64,000 nucleotides of DNA. Origin: an uncultured Saprospirales bacterium (GTDB lineage Bacteria; Bacteroidota; Bacteroidia; Chitinophagales; Saprospiraceae). The stretch is taken from contig CALMIR010000170.1 of assembly GCA_937864265.1 (NCBI GenBank), forward strand, positions 1-64,000, in the 5' to 3' direction. The notes under the pieces are model-generated. The model saw nothing but the letters and a program-made list of their open reading frames with translations, ran no database searches and was not told the origin of the DNA. Shown piece by piece: positions 42,309-51,580 of the stretch; positions within the stretch are counted from its first letter, which is position 1; every line of letters begins with the position of its first letter. The position numbers and the translations under genes were made by a program.

Positions 42309-43319
42309 ATGACCTACGATCAAATCCTTCAAGAGCTTAAGAACAAAAAATACCATCCCGTCTATCTGCTGCATGGGCCGGAATCCTATTTTATTGACCA
42401 AATTGCCGATCATTTGGAGCATCAGGTGTTGTCGGAAAGTGAAAAGGCATTTAATCTGACTATTTTTTACGGTAAAGATACCGATCAGATGGCCGTGACC
42501 GATGTTGCCCGGCGCTATCCGATGATGTCGCCTTATCAGGTGATACTCATCAAAGAAGCCCAGGATATGAAAAGCCTGGACAAACTGGAAGCCTATATCA
42601 ACAACCCCGTAGCAACCAGCATCCTGGTCATTTGCCACAAGCACAAAAACCTGAGCATGGTAAGCAAGCTGGGCAAACTGCTCCAAAAAAAGGCCTGCGT
42701 TTTTGAATCCAAAAAATTATACGACAATCAAGTGCCAGACTGGATCAGGCAATATTTGCAAAGCAAAAAACTTAAAATTGCCGATAAAGTAGCCGCGCTC
42801 ATTGCGGAATACTTGGGAACAGAGTTGTCCAAAATCACCAACGAATTGGACAAGCTATGCCTGAATCTTCCCCCAGGCACGGAGGCGGTTACAGAAGCCC
42901 ATGTAGAAGCCAATATTGGCATCAGCAAAGAGTTTAATATTTTTGAATTGCAAAGTGCCCTGGGAGAAAAAAACGTGCTTAAAGCCAACCGCATCATTCA
43001 ATATTTCGCTTCTAACCCTAAGAAAAATCCCCCCCAAGTAGTCATCGCCTCGCTCTACGGTTTTTTTAGTAAAATTTACCAGTACCATGCAGTAAAAAAT
43101 TTGCCGGAAAAAGAATTATTGAGTACCTTGCAGCTTCGATCTGCTTATTTCTTAAAAGACTATACCGCTGCTGCCCGCCATTTCCCCCCCACAAAGGCAG
43201 AAAGCGTCATTGCCCTCCTAAAAGAATACGACCTGAAATCAAAAGGTGTTGGCTTTAACCATACTGGCAAAGAAGAAGGCGACTTGATGAAAGAACTGGT
43301 CTGGAAAATCTTGCATTGA
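42309..43319 (+). CDS. holA: DNA polymerase III delta subunit
   Basis: 336 residues, standard length. HolA opens the sliding clamp as part of the clamp loader. Visible: V-Y-L-L-H-G-P-E-S-Y-F-I-D-Q-I near the start, F-Y-G-K-D-T-D, V-I-L-I-K-E-A-Q-D-M-K, E-L-S-K-I-T-N-E-L-D-K-L-C-L in the middle and L-Q-L-R-S-A-Y-F-L near the C-terminus. It follows the caspase gene by 30 bases and may be read from the same transcript, but it is a housekeeping gene and need not share its function. Confidence 0.92.
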   Translation: MTYDQILQELKNKKYHPVYLLHGPESYFIDQIADHLEHQVLSESEKAFNLTIFYGKDTDQMAVTDVARRYPMMSPYQVILIKEAQDMKSLDKLEAYINNPVATSILVICHKHKNLSMVSKLGKLLQKKACVFESKKLYDNQVPDWIRQYLQSKKLKIADKVAALIAEYLGTELSKITNELDKLCLNLPPGTEAVTEAHVEANIGISKEFNIFELQSALGEKNVLKANRIIQYFASNPKKNPPQVVIASLYGFFSKIYQYHAVKNLPEKELLSTLQLRSAYFLKDYTAAARHFPPTKAESVIALLKEYDLKSKGVGFNHTGKEEGDLMKELVWKILH

Positions 43320-43398
43320 CTTGTCATTGCTATAGTTATTTTGCTTCTGCTTGCTGTGAATAGACAGGGTGCTACTTCTTATGGCCCAAGCCACCCCC

Positions 43399-43433
43399 AT
43401 CTAATGTCTAACATCTACCGTCTAATATCTAAC
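43399..43433 (+). repeat. Five degenerate heptamer tandem repeats before a T9SS gene
   Basis: ATCTAAT, GTCTAAC, ATCTACC, GTCTAAT, ATCTAAC lie end to end, ending 4 bases before the ATG at 43438. The unit is (A/G)TCTA(A/C)(C/T). Related 7-base repeats with the same AAC ending occur near 54.9 and 59.5 kb. Confidence 0.7.
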
Positions 43434-43437
43434 AACC

Positions 43438-46400
43438 ATGAAGGCAAGTAAAATTTCTTTTTTTATTATTGTTGTTATATTGGGTTGTCATACAGCTATG
43501 CAAGCCCAATTGAGTGTTACTGGTGGCGACACACCAGCCTTTACCCCAGAACAGTTGATATACGATGTTTGCCTGGGGCCGGGCATAAATGTATTGGAAG
43601 TAACTTATGAAGGTGTTCCCGCCGCAGTCGGGCGATTTTCCGGTGCAGGAAACCTCATTGGTATCGAAGAGGGTTTTGTATTAACTACCGGTTTTGCAGC
43701 CAATGCTTCTCAAAATACAGGCATTGACAATCCGGCTGTAGTGAACGCGCTCGTGCCCAACAACAGCCAGGCCAGTCACCCCGATATTGGCGCTTTGGCC
43801 AACAACACCATCATTCGCGATGTAGCCGTTTATACCATCAAATTTGTGCCAACGGGCGATAGCATTCTGTTTCGTTATGTGTTTGCTTCCGACGAATACC
43901 CCAATTATGTATGCACAAATTTCAACGACGTTTTCGCCTTTTACCTCAGCGGGCCGGATGCCAACGGTAATACCGTAACCAACAATTTGGCCAAAATACC
44001 GGGAACAGACCTGCCAGTCTCTATCAATAGTGTGAATAGCGGACAAATTGGCGGTTTTCCCACCGCAGACGAAATCTGGTGCAGCGCCCCCAACGGATCG
44101 CTGGATTATGCGGCCTTGTTTAATGTCAATCCTGGCGGCATGCCTGTTTATAATGGTTTTACGGACGTATTTGTCGCTCGCTCCGCCGTAATTCCTTGCC
44201 AAGAATATACCATGGAATTGGTCATTGCCGATATAGGCGATGCGATATGGGATTCTGGCTTGTTTTTTGAAGCGGAGAGCTTTTGCTCCTTCAACGGGGA
44301 AAGCCATACCACTGCATTGGCTACCTTGCCGGAAGGCTGTGGGGCTTATGATTTTCCAATAGACCTTAGCATTTTCCCGGAAAATGAGTTTCCCCTTCAC
44401 TTTGCATTCAGCGGCACGGCCACCAATGGCCTAGACTATAGCGGGCTGCCCAGCGAAGGGACAATAGAAGCCGGAGATGATCCTTGGCTTTTTGCGCTGG
44501 AAGTGCTCAATGATGGTTTGACAGAAGGGAGCGAACAAATTATTCTATTGCTCGAAGGGCAAAATTGCATTCAACAAAGCTATACCATTACCCTGACAGA
44601 CCCCATTACCATTGGCGGGCCGGCCTCGGCTTTGTGTTCGCCCGAACCCATTTTATTGGAAGCGGTCGCTGACTCGGAAATCCTGAACCAGTTCAACCTC
44701 AGTTGGAGTACCGGTGCATCTGCCCCAAGCATTCTGGTTACCCCTCAACAGACCAGCACCTATACCCTGGTTTATAGCAATGACTGGGCTAGCTGTGCCG
44801 CTTCCTTTACCGTTGATGTTGAAGCCCCCGTTTTTGAGTGGACGCAAAGTTTGTGTTCCAATGAAGAAGGCGTGGTCATTAACGGCACTTTATACGATTT
44901 GTACAACCCTGTTGGTACGGAAATTTTGCCCGGTGGCAGCGTTGCGGGCTGCGATTCCATCATCCACATCCAATTCAGTCCGGCCTATTTCAGCCACCTC
45001 AACAGCACACTTTGTGCCGGGGAGTCGGTGGAAGTGAACGGACAGATTTACAATGCCAGCCGTCCGGATGGTCTGGAAATCATCGTCGGAGGTGCAGCCA
45101 ATGGATGCGATTCGGTGGTCTATATTCAACTCGATTTTCTGGACTTGGCTTCGTCTGTCCTCAATCCGGTGTTGTGCCGGGAAGATCAGTTGCTAGTCAA
45201 TGGCCAGGTTTACAATTATGACCATCCGCAAGGGCTTGAAATCCTCTCTGGTGCGGCGGCCAACGGCTGCGATTCGCTGCTTACGGTGGACTTGCAGTTT
45301 TATGAAAGCTACAGCAGTGCGATAAGTGCTACCATTGATGAGGGCGCTGTGTATGAACTGTCAGGGCAGTCTTTTGCTGCATCGGGCTTGTACGAATTGA
45401 TTTTTACCGACCAGAACGGCTGCGACAGTGTGTTGGTACTGGATTTAATCATCAATACGTTTACTTCCACGCCGACCGATTCCATCGCCATTGGGCAAAC
45501 CGACACCTTGTGCGTCAATACCGATATTTTCCAGGAACTGGACTCCTTTACCAACGTCTGCGAGGGCGACAACACCAGCGTCGCTTTTGAATTGGATCCG
45601 GCCACAGGTTGCGTTATTTTTACCGGCATAGGTGCTGGAGTGGATACGGCCTGCATCGTTGCTTGCGATGCTTATGGTGTTTGCGATACGACTATCCTGA
45701 TCATCAGCGTATTTGACAACTTGCTGGACGCCGTGGACGATTACGACACGACGCTGTGGAACCAGGCGTTTGTGCTGGATGTACTGGCCAACGACTGGAC
45801 GGAGTCAACGGTTATCACGGACGTTTATATTGTTTCGCCACCCACGCTGGGTTTTGCCAGTTTTGGCGCGGATGGCCTGCTGAGTTATAGTCCGGCTTTG
45901 GAAGCCTGCTTACAGGAAGATGTACTGACCTATGCCATTTGCAATGAAATGGGCTGCGATACGGCCAGCGTGCACATTTGGCTGAACGAGGTAGAAGGTC
46001 TGTGCGACGCTGTTTGGCCGGGCGATGTTTTCAATGATGGCTTGGTCAACCAAATTGATTATTGGGCCATTGGCCTGGGCTACGGCGAGTTTGGCCCTAT
46101 ACGCCCCAATGCGACCATCGAGTGGACACCCCAACCGGCCATCAATTGGGACAATACCATCACTTTTATTTATGAATTTGATTTGAAATACGCCGATTGT
46201 AATGGCAATGGCGCGGTAAATGTCGAGGATGCCGACGTGGTATTCCTAAATTGGGGGCTGACCCATCCGGTTTTACCCCATGCTGTAGCTTTTCCAGCTT
46301 TAGAGGCAGGTGTAGAAATCCGTCAGTCCGCGGCCAACGGGGAGTGGCGCTATTTCGATCTGTACCTGGATCCCCTCAGCCCACTTGTTTCAGGGCTTTA

Positions 46401-46980
46401 CGGCGCCAGTTTTCAAGTCCGCTACGACAACAGCCGGGTATTGGACATCCAGTTTGAGCCAGATGCAGCTACGCTGGGAATATTGGATGGCGCGAATCCG
46501 GAGGCGATGCACCTGCAACAAAGCGACTGGGAGGCAGGCCGCTTCCAATCCGTTTGGAGTCGGCTCAATCGGCGTGAAGTGTTACCCGAAGGCCGGATGG
46601 GGCGCCTGAAAATGTGGTGCATCCAGGGCGATTGCGGTAACTGGGCATTGAGTAACCAACAAATGGTGCAGGCGGATGGCCAAGTATTTAACCTGAAAGG
46701 CGGGGCAACACCCGTCATCAACCACATCGAAGCACCTGTTGTTCCCCTTGAAATGGCGCTTTTCCCCAACCCGGCTACTCATGAGGTTCAAATTCAACTG
46801 CCCCAGGCTGGCTGGGTAGAATGCCTCAATCTCCAAGGACAAATCCTTCAAAAGCGATGGCTGGAAGCAGGCTGGCAGACGATGTCTTTGGATGCTTTAT
46901 CTTCTGGCCTATACCTCATCAGGCTGCGCTGTGCTGACGGGGTGCTGAGTCGCAAGCTCATGGTAGGGGAGGGGCAGTAG
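43438..46980 (+). CDS. Large secreted T9SS protein: choice-of-anchor L, G-C-D-S repeats, cohesin/dockerin-like
   Basis: 1180 residues. Signal peptide to about Q-A-Q. A choice-of-anchor L domain follows (G-F-V-L-T-T-G-F-A, F-R-Y-V-F-A-S-D-E-Y-P, F-N-D-V-F-A-F-Y-L-S). Residues about 270-400 are Calx-beta-like (F-A-F-S-G-T-A-T-N-G-L-D-Y). Next are four repeats of about 52 residues each with G-C-D-S (about 470-680), a D-D-Y-D-T cadherin-like domain, and a dockerin-like pair (F-N-D-G-L-V-N and D-C-N-G-N-G-A-V-N). Then come a cohesin-like domain and a T9SS type A domain ending S-G-L-Y-L-I-R-L. It is probably a surface adhesin or matrix protein. Confidence 0.85.
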   Translation: MKASKISFFIIVVILGCHTAMQAQLSVTGGDTPAFTPEQLIYDVCLGPGINVLEVTYEGVPAAVGRFSGAGNLIGIEEGFVLTTGFAANASQNTGIDNPAVVNALVPNNSQASHPDIGALANNTIIRDVAVYTIKFVPTGDSILFRYVFASDEYPNYVCTNFNDVFAFYLSGPDANGNTVTNNLAKIPGTDLPVSINSVNSGQIGGFPTADEIWCSAPNGSLDYAALFNVNPGGMPVYNGFTDVFVARSAVIPCQEYTMELVIADIGDAIWDSGLFFEAESFCSFNGESHTTALATLPEGCGAYDFPIDLSIFPENEFPLHFAFSGTATNGLDYSGLPSEGTIEAGDDPWLFALEVLNDGLTEGSEQIILLLEGQNCIQQSYTITLTDPITIGGPASALCSPEPILLEAVADSEILNQFNLSWSTGASAPSILVTPQQTSTYTLVYSNDWASCAASFTVDVEAPVFEWTQSLCSNEEGVVINGTLYDLYNPVGTEILPGGSVAGCDSIIHIQFSPAYFSHLNSTLCAGESVEVNGQIYNASRPDGLEIIVGGAANGCDSVVYIQLDFLDLASSVLNPVLCREDQLLVNGQVYNYDHPQGLEILSGAAANGCDSLLTVDLQFYESYSSAISATIDEGAVYELSGQSFAASGLYELIFTDQNGCDSVLVLDLIINTFTSTPTDSIAIGQTDTLCVNTDIFQELDSFTNVCEGDNTSVAFELDPATGCVIFTGIGAGVDTACIVACDAYGVCDTTILIISVFDNLLDAVDDYDTTLWNQAFVLDVLANDWTESTVITDVYIVSPPTLGFASFGADGLLSYSPALEACLQEDVLTYAICNEMGCDTASVHIWLNEVEGLCDAVWPGDVFNDGLVNQIDYWAIGLGYGEFGPIRPNATIEWTPQPAINWDNTITFIYEFDLKYADCNGNGAVNVEDADVVFLNWGLTHPVLPHAVAFPALEAGVEIRQSAANGEWRYFDLYLDPLSPLVSGLYGASFQVRYDNSRVLDIQFEPDAATLGILDGANPEAMHLQQSDWEAGRFQSVWSRLNRREVLPEGRMGRLKMWCIQGDCGNWALSNQQMVQADGQVFNLKGGATPVINHIEAPVVPLEMALFPNPATHEVQIQLPQAGWVECLNLQGQILQKRWLEAGWQTMSLDALSSGLYLIRLRCADGVLSRKLMVGEGQ
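44847..45462 (+). repeat. Four tandem 52-residue coding repeats
   Basis: Four successive units share L-C, V-N-G-x-x-Y, G-x-E-I-L and a closing G-C-D-S. The first three are close copies; the fourth is shorter and diverged. The partial gene at the left edge of the window carries the same G-C-D-S ending. Boundaries are approximate. Confidence 0.6.
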
Positions 46981-47001
46981 CGTCGGATTGAAGTTTTGTG
47001 G

Positions 47002-47031
47002 CAGGGAGGGGCTGTGTTGGGTCTCTCCCTG
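47002..47031. terminator. Hairpin between convergent genes
   Basis: CAGGGAG (47002-47008) and CTCCCTG (47025-47031) pair across a 16-base loop between genes ending at 46980 and 47048. Termination is inferred from position. Confidence 0.4.
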
Positions 47032-47047
47032 TATGTGAGGCTTAGGT

Positions 47048-47443
47048 TTAGACGCTATTATTTTTCTTTTCCATTTCAGTCAAGAATGCCTTAGTGGTCA
47101 AATTGTGCCCATACCATCCGCAATGATTAAAATTGGAATTCACTAAGTCACAATTATTAAAATCTGCTCCGTCAATAGAGGCGTGCTCAAAATTGGCGCC
47201 ACTTAGATTCGAGTCCTGAAAATAACAGCACTTCATATTGCAATTTTTGAAATTGACGTTTTTCAAATTACACGCGTTAAATTCGGAAGAATGGAACCAA
47301 GAACCTTCAAAATTGGCGGCTTCGAGGTTCAAATCCTCAAATTTATTTTCCTCAAAATCCGAATCAGTGAAATCCCTTTCTCCTGAATCATATCTTCTCT
47401 GGAGTTCTACGGTGCTGAATATTGGTTTGTATTTTGTCCTCAT
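47048..47443 (-). CDS. Pentapeptide-repeat protein
   Basis: 131 residues without a signal peptide. About fifteen A(D/N)LXX/F-type pentapeptides run from residue 25 to 110 (F-T-D-S-D-F, L-N-L-E-A-A-N-F-E-G, C-N-L-K-N-V-N-F-K-N, L-S-G-A-N-F-E-H-A). These form a right-handed quadrilateral beta helix. The repeat units are rich in Asn and Cys. Such proteins have varied roles, including DNA mimicry and binding; none can be assigned here. It lies between two T9SS genes but is cytoplasmic. Confidence 0.85.
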   Translation of the reverse strand: MRTKYKPIFSTVELQRRYDSGERDFTDSDFEENKFEDLNLEAANFEGSWFHSSEFNACNLKNVNFKNCNMKCCYFQDSNLSGANFEHASIDGADFNNCDLVNSNFNHCGWYGHNLTTKAFLTEMEKKNNSV

Positions 47444-47534
47444 TTTTTAGTAAGCTTTCGAATACTGAAGACGCAACGCTCAGGAGCATTTTTCGGGAAG
47501 GGACTGCTCTAAGCAGCAGCTATTTTAATTCCCA

Positions 47535-50273
47535 TCACTGCCTCAAAATTAAGACCCTTTTATTAATTTGTTCGCCACCAACTAAATTGATTTGCAGGAT
47601 ATACAAACCTTCACTTAGGGCAGATATATCAATAATTCGACTGTGTTTTCCGTAAATCTGTAGTACCTGACCGTTTATTGAAACCATTTGCATACCCTCA
47701 ATTTCCTGACGGTCGCGGCCCTCGGTTAAATCAATATAGATTTCTGTCGAACTAGGATTGGGGTATATGCTTATTTCTGTTGTGCCTTCTTCGGACAAGC
47801 CCGTGAAAGTATATTGAGCAGTAGTTTCACATCCGTCAAAATCTACCACGGTTACGGTTATGGTATTGCCAGTTGTATCCATTGAGATATGGTATGGTTC
47901 TACACCTCCCGTCACCATAATTTCTTGGTTTAACAGATCGAAAACCAGGGTGTCCAGCAAGCAGCAAAGGTCTGGGTTTTCATTGTTCGCTGGTTCACCG
48001 TCGGGAAAATAGCGGTCTATGATGGATTGCAGAATAGCTGCCCGGCTTTGGGCTTCAGCTTCATCGTAAGTCAATGACTTCAGGTAATGCCATCCTACCC
48101 CGTAATCAGGATGAGCCGTTGGTCCTTCGGTATATAGCGTTGGATACACAGAAAGGGCGTAATTGATAAACGCCGTTTTGTTCTCCGGAATCAGGTCAAA
48201 ATACGCTTGTAGCCTATTGTACACGATGGGAGAAGGCAGCACGCCAAGCTGCTCCAATGTACTCTGAACTGCCGCTGAATCTTGTGAAACAAGGCCAAAA
48301 ACATGGAATAAAGGACGCAGATCCGCCTGCGCGCCTACAGACATTCTGACCATTCTGCTGTCGATGTTTTGGTCATTGATGCCATGGTTAATCCCATTTT
48401 CAAAGTCTATGAATTCCTGTTTCCAGAAATTCCTGAGCGGACACCACCCAAACAAATTGACGATCTCGAAATAGTGCCCATAGCCTCTATGCTGATAGCG
48501 GACTTCGTCGGTTGTCGTGTTGGAAATATCCCTTTCTATTCCAAAAGTATTTGAAACCATTCTATGGGTAGCCGTATTGTCAATGCCATACGTATTTGGG
48601 ACAAAACTGTAATTCACGGCTTCTTCCAAGTCTTGTCCCAAGCCATAATTCAACGCCATTATGTAAGGAAAATTCACGATAGCCTCTTCTTCACCTGGAA
48701 ATTTGCTCATTGCCAAAGCATGCCCGGATTCATGAAAGTTTACCTCGTCATCGGGCCCCGGGCCGTTAATAAAATAAGCCGGACCGGGTACATCATTATA
48801 GTTCAGCGGTGTGTTTGACATAGGATAGCCAATGGAATAGACCCCAGTTCTGATGTCTAAATCCGCAATCATGTACATATTGTGCTTATCGGGAATAATC
48901 TGTCTGGCCATAATGGAATTGACACCCTGCAAAGCCGCATCCCAATCCAGCATCGTTTGCTTGAGGTCATATTGTCCAGGCACAATCGAATGTTTGGGAA
49001 TGGTGTACATCACATTGTCGGTCTCAAAAACAGCCCAAGGGCCGGGTTTGCTTAGTTCAGCGTCAAAATCGGATGTTTTATGAAAAGTCTTCCACGAAAA
49101 GAAAGGTGCTTCTACACCGTTATTCACGCTAATTTCAACGATACCATCGTTAGCTCCGTAGGGAACAAGGATAGAAATCGCTCCACCTAAAGGATTAAAT
49201 ACTTCGATGGTACTTGAGTTAATCTCAAATTTCTTAGATATCCTGTCCAATCGCCTGAATTCTGTGCGCTCGGTTAGGTCCCAATCATGTGAACCCACCC
49301 GTACCCAATAGTCTTTGCCTACCAAATCATCCGGTACCGTAATGCTGGCGATACTTCCTGGCGATAAATACAGACCAGTTGGTCGAAGGGCATGTTCCAT
49401 CCTATCCTGATTGATATCGTAGTACGGATTCATTCCATCAGGGTCTTCAAAATTGGCACGAATCTGTACCAAATTGCTGAGGGTTGGATCTGTTGGCGGG
49501 GCAACGTATCCAGGGAATGCGGTGCAAGAGTTGAACTTCCAACCATCGAAATGCTGTGGATAAAGGGCATACACTGCTGGGGTAAATACATAATCAAATA
49601 CACCTTGCTGAAGCGCAAGCATTGCCCGCTCTAGTTCCAGACCGGGAGCTGCTGCAGGATCTTTTGAAAAGCCGTATGCTGTGCTGGGGGTTGTAAAAAG
49701 TGCCCCGAATTGATTATCATAATCTTCAACCACCGTTTTAGAGAGCAATAAAATAGACTCACTTTCGGCGAGGCATTCCGAGAATTGAACGAAGGTATTT
49801 TTGACCAGTGTCAGTTCACTAGTGGTAAGCGTGGTTGTTCCGTTGATGTGCGCTTTGAGGTCGTTGAGGGCATTTAGTACGATGCCACATGGATCTGAAC
49901 AATTAACAATGACTATGGCATAACTCTGAATATCATCGGCACCGCTGGAAACAAGCACCCCATCTACAAAAAGTTGATAACCGTAGGGCGCGTAAATACC
50001 GTCGCCATAAGTATCATAAATCTCGAAAAAAAGGCAACTGTTTGCTGGGACGCAGGTGCTGTCGGAGTAGGTGCTGAAGTCATCGTAAACACCATTTTGG
50101 CCACCTTGCAGGATGGTTGTACCTGCCAAATCGGATAATTTCCAGGAAGTTTCTTCCCCCCAATTATCAGTGGCAATATCGACCCTTACCAGAAGTTCAC
50201 CGACGCCACATTGAGCAAAGCCGAAGCCAGTGACAAGCACCAGAAAAAAAACGATCCATCCTAGTTTTTTCAT
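47535..50273 (-). CDS. Secreted T9SS M60-like metalloprotease
   Basis: 912 residues. Signal peptide to about G-F-A-Q. Residues 20-130 are a beta-rich module (V-D-I-A-T-D-N-W-G-E-E-T-S-W, then Y-D-T-Y-G-D-G-I-Y). The segment R-P-T-G-L-Y-L-S-P-G-S at about 305 is the N-terminal signature of M60 (enhancin/mucinase-like) peptidases, and the zinc motif H514-E-S-G-H518 follows. A propeptide-like or Ig part and a T9SS type A domain (Y-P-N-P-S, then S-E-G-L-Y-I-L) close the protein. M60 enzymes cut mucin-type or O-glycosylated proteins; the substrate of this one is unknown. Confidence 0.82.
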   Translation of the reverse strand: MKKLGWIVFFLVLVTGFGFAQCGVGELLVRVDIATDNWGEETSWKLSDLAGTTILQGGQNGVYDDFSTYSDSTCVPANSCLFFEIYDTYGDGIYAPYGYQLFVDGVLVSSGADDIQSYAIVIVNCSDPCGIVLNALNDLKAHINGTTTLTTSELTLVKNTFVQFSECLAESESILLLSKTVVEDYDNQFGALFTTPSTAYGFSKDPAAAPGLELERAMLALQQGVFDYVFTPAVYALYPQHFDGWKFNSCTAFPGYVAPPTDPTLSNLVQIRANFEDPDGMNPYYDINQDRMEHALRPTGLYLSPGSIASITVPDDLVGKDYWVRVGSHDWDLTERTEFRRLDRISKKFEINSSTIEVFNPLGGAISILVPYGANDGIVEISVNNGVEAPFFSWKTFHKTSDFDAELSKPGPWAVFETDNVMYTIPKHSIVPGQYDLKQTMLDWDAALQGVNSIMARQIIPDKHNMYMIADLDIRTGVYSIGYPMSNTPLNYNDVPGPAYFINGPGPDDEVNFHESGHALAMSKFPGEEEAIVNFPYIMALNYGLGQDLEEAVNYSFVPNTYGIDNTATHRMVSNTFGIERDISNTTTDEVRYQHRGYGHYFEIVNLFGWCPLRNFWKQEFIDFENGINHGINDQNIDSRMVRMSVGAQADLRPLFHVFGLVSQDSAAVQSTLEQLGVLPSPIVYNRLQAYFDLIPENKTAFINYALSVYPTLYTEGPTAHPDYGVGWHYLKSLTYDEAEAQSRAAILQSIIDRYFPDGEPANNENPDLCCLLDTLVFDLLNQEIMVTGGVEPYHISMDTTGNTITVTVVDFDGCETTAQYTFTGLSEEGTTEISIYPNPSSTEIYIDLTEGRDRQEIEGMQMVSINGQVLQIYGKHSRIIDISALSEGLYILQINLVGGEQINKRVLILRQ

Positions 50274-50771
50274 GTTATAGCCTTCGCAAAGCGGTTATGA
50301 ATATCATTATTTTGTGATCATTTGAAAATCAGAATGAAAGAACCCATCTGTTTTCAAATCTACTTAAATTCAGATGTAAATGTTACAATTATTATTCTGA
50401 TTAGTTATTTTTTTACGCTTTTCCTTTAAAAATCGGGCTAAGCGGTTCATTTTAAGTTTGTCCACTAGTGTAAGGGCTTTGATAAATTGGGAAGTAATTT
50501 TTTGCACGCTAAATACTAACAGCCAAGTATTGATCGAAATATTGAAAAATCCCGCGCTAAGCAACCCATTCGCCTCAGCCTACCCCTTTGTTCCTCCCTT
50601 TTGCATAAAGCGGCAATTTGGAAAAGCTACCTGCTCCTTGCCAGGGTATTGCGTCTGCTGAACCCCCGCCCAAAAACCGGATTCCCCAATAAGATAAGGA
50701 ATACTTAGCCTACATCCCTTATAGGCCATGATAAATAGAACCATTCCAACAAAAAGCCTTATCTTTCGCAG
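50274..50771. other. 498-base intergenic region
   Basis: It holds the second copy of the 73-bp dispersed element (50435-50507) in an otherwise AT-rich stretch, a TATCTTTC sequence near 50760 that is a weak -7 candidate for mntA, and nothing else I recognise. The minus-strand frame over the element can be extended to 64 residues but I do not think it is a gene. Confidence 0.6.
50435..50507 (-). repeat. 73-bp dispersed element, copy 2
   Basis: On the minus strand it differs from copy 1 (10557-10629) at 10 of 73 positions. Its frame gives V-Q-K-I-T-S-Q-F-I-K-A-L-T-L, then M-N-R-L-A-R-F-L-K-E-K-R, extending past the copy-1 homology. Conserved frame and basic end suggest a fragment of a transposase-like gene; I cannot name the family. 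Confidence 0.6.
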
Positions 50772-51179
50772 ATGGAAAAATTGGAACTAGCCATTGAGTT
50801 TTTGCAAAGCCAGATTCCAGAGTTGATCGGGGTTTATCTCTTTGGCAGCTATGCCGATGGCAGTTTCCATGCAGAAAGCGATGTTGATTTGGCTTATTTA
50901 ACCTCAAAGCCGGAAAAACACAGCGCAACCCAAATTTGGGAATGGCGACTGCAACTCACTCAAATACTGAATCGCTCGGTTGACTTGGTTGATTTACAGG
51001 CCAGTGCAACTGATTTTAGATTCCTGATCGTCAGCTTGGGCAAACGCATTTATACCGCCGATGTGTATCAATGCGATACTTTCGATATGATCGCTATATC
51101 AATGTACCAGCACTTCGAATTGGAACGGGCCGATTTGGTCAAAGCAATAAAAGAAAGAGGATATATTTATGGCAGATAG
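50772..51179 (+). CDS. mntA: MNT-domain nucleotidyltransferase antitoxin
   Basis: 135 residues. It is the minimal nucleotidyltransferase partner of HEPN toxins. The catalytic motif G-S-Y-A-D-G-S-F-H-A-E-S-D-V-D-L (G-S-x10-D-x-D) is complete at about 25-41. MntA proteins transfer AMP to the HepT toxin and so silence it. The stop codon lies within the start of the adjacent hepT frame (11-base overlap). Because the hepT partner is broken, this gene may be a leftover; its own sequence looks intact. Confidence 0.87.
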   Translation: MEKLELAIEFLQSQIPELIGVYLFGSYADGSFHAESDVDLAYLTSKPEKHSATQIWEWRLQLTQILNRSVDLVDLQASATDFRFLIVSLGKRIYTADVYQCDTFDMIAISMYQHFELERADLVKAIKERGYIYGR

Positions 51180-51580
51180 TGTGATTTTATACAAGGTTGA
51201 TAGTATTGAAAGATGCCTGAAGCGGGTAGAAGAAGATTATAGGGGGCACGAGGATGATTTTTGCAAGATTTCATGCGGCAGGACGCTGTTTTATTGAACT
51301 TACAAAGAGCCTGTGAGCAAACGATAGATTTAGCCAATCATTTGGTGAAAACACAAAAATTAGGCATCGTTCACCACAGCAGAGAGGCATTCGAACTATT
51401 GCAAAATGCCAACTTGCTGGAGAAAAAGAGTTAGCCGGGAAAATGATGCGCATGGTGGCTTTTAGAAATATTGCTATTCACCAATACACCAAACTGGACA
51501 TGCAAATTGTGGTCAGTATCATCGAAAAAGACCTGGGTTTTTTCCGACAGTTTGTGAAGATAGCGCTTATCCTTACGTAA
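51169..51580 (+). pseudogene. hepT: HepT (HEPN/DUF86) toxin gene with two homopolymer frameshifts
   Basis: The ATG at 51169 opens M-A-D-S-V-I-L-Y-K-V-D-S-I-E-R-C-L, a typical HepT start, but the frame ends after about 42 codons. Adding one T to the T5 run at 51258-51262 restores D-D-F-L-Q-D-F-M-R-Q-D-A-V. Adding one A to the A5 run at 51423-51427 restores L-L-E-K-K-E-L-A-G-K. The repaired chain of about 136 residues ends with the HEPN R-x4-H (F-R-N-I-A-I-H-Q-Y). Both defects are single missing bases in homopolymers, so sequencing error is as likely as a real pseudogene. It overlaps mntA at the start and converges on the Rieske gene, sharing TTACGTAA. Confidence 0.8.

Noticed and set aside
43391..43437. 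Possible CRISPR-like array
   Set aside because: The units are only 7 bases with no spacers, so it is a simple tandem repeat.
50370..50564. Minus-strand frame of 64 codons as a gene
   Set aside because: Its conserved part is the 73-bp dispersed element and the rest is AT-rich low-complexity sequence; better described as a remnant.
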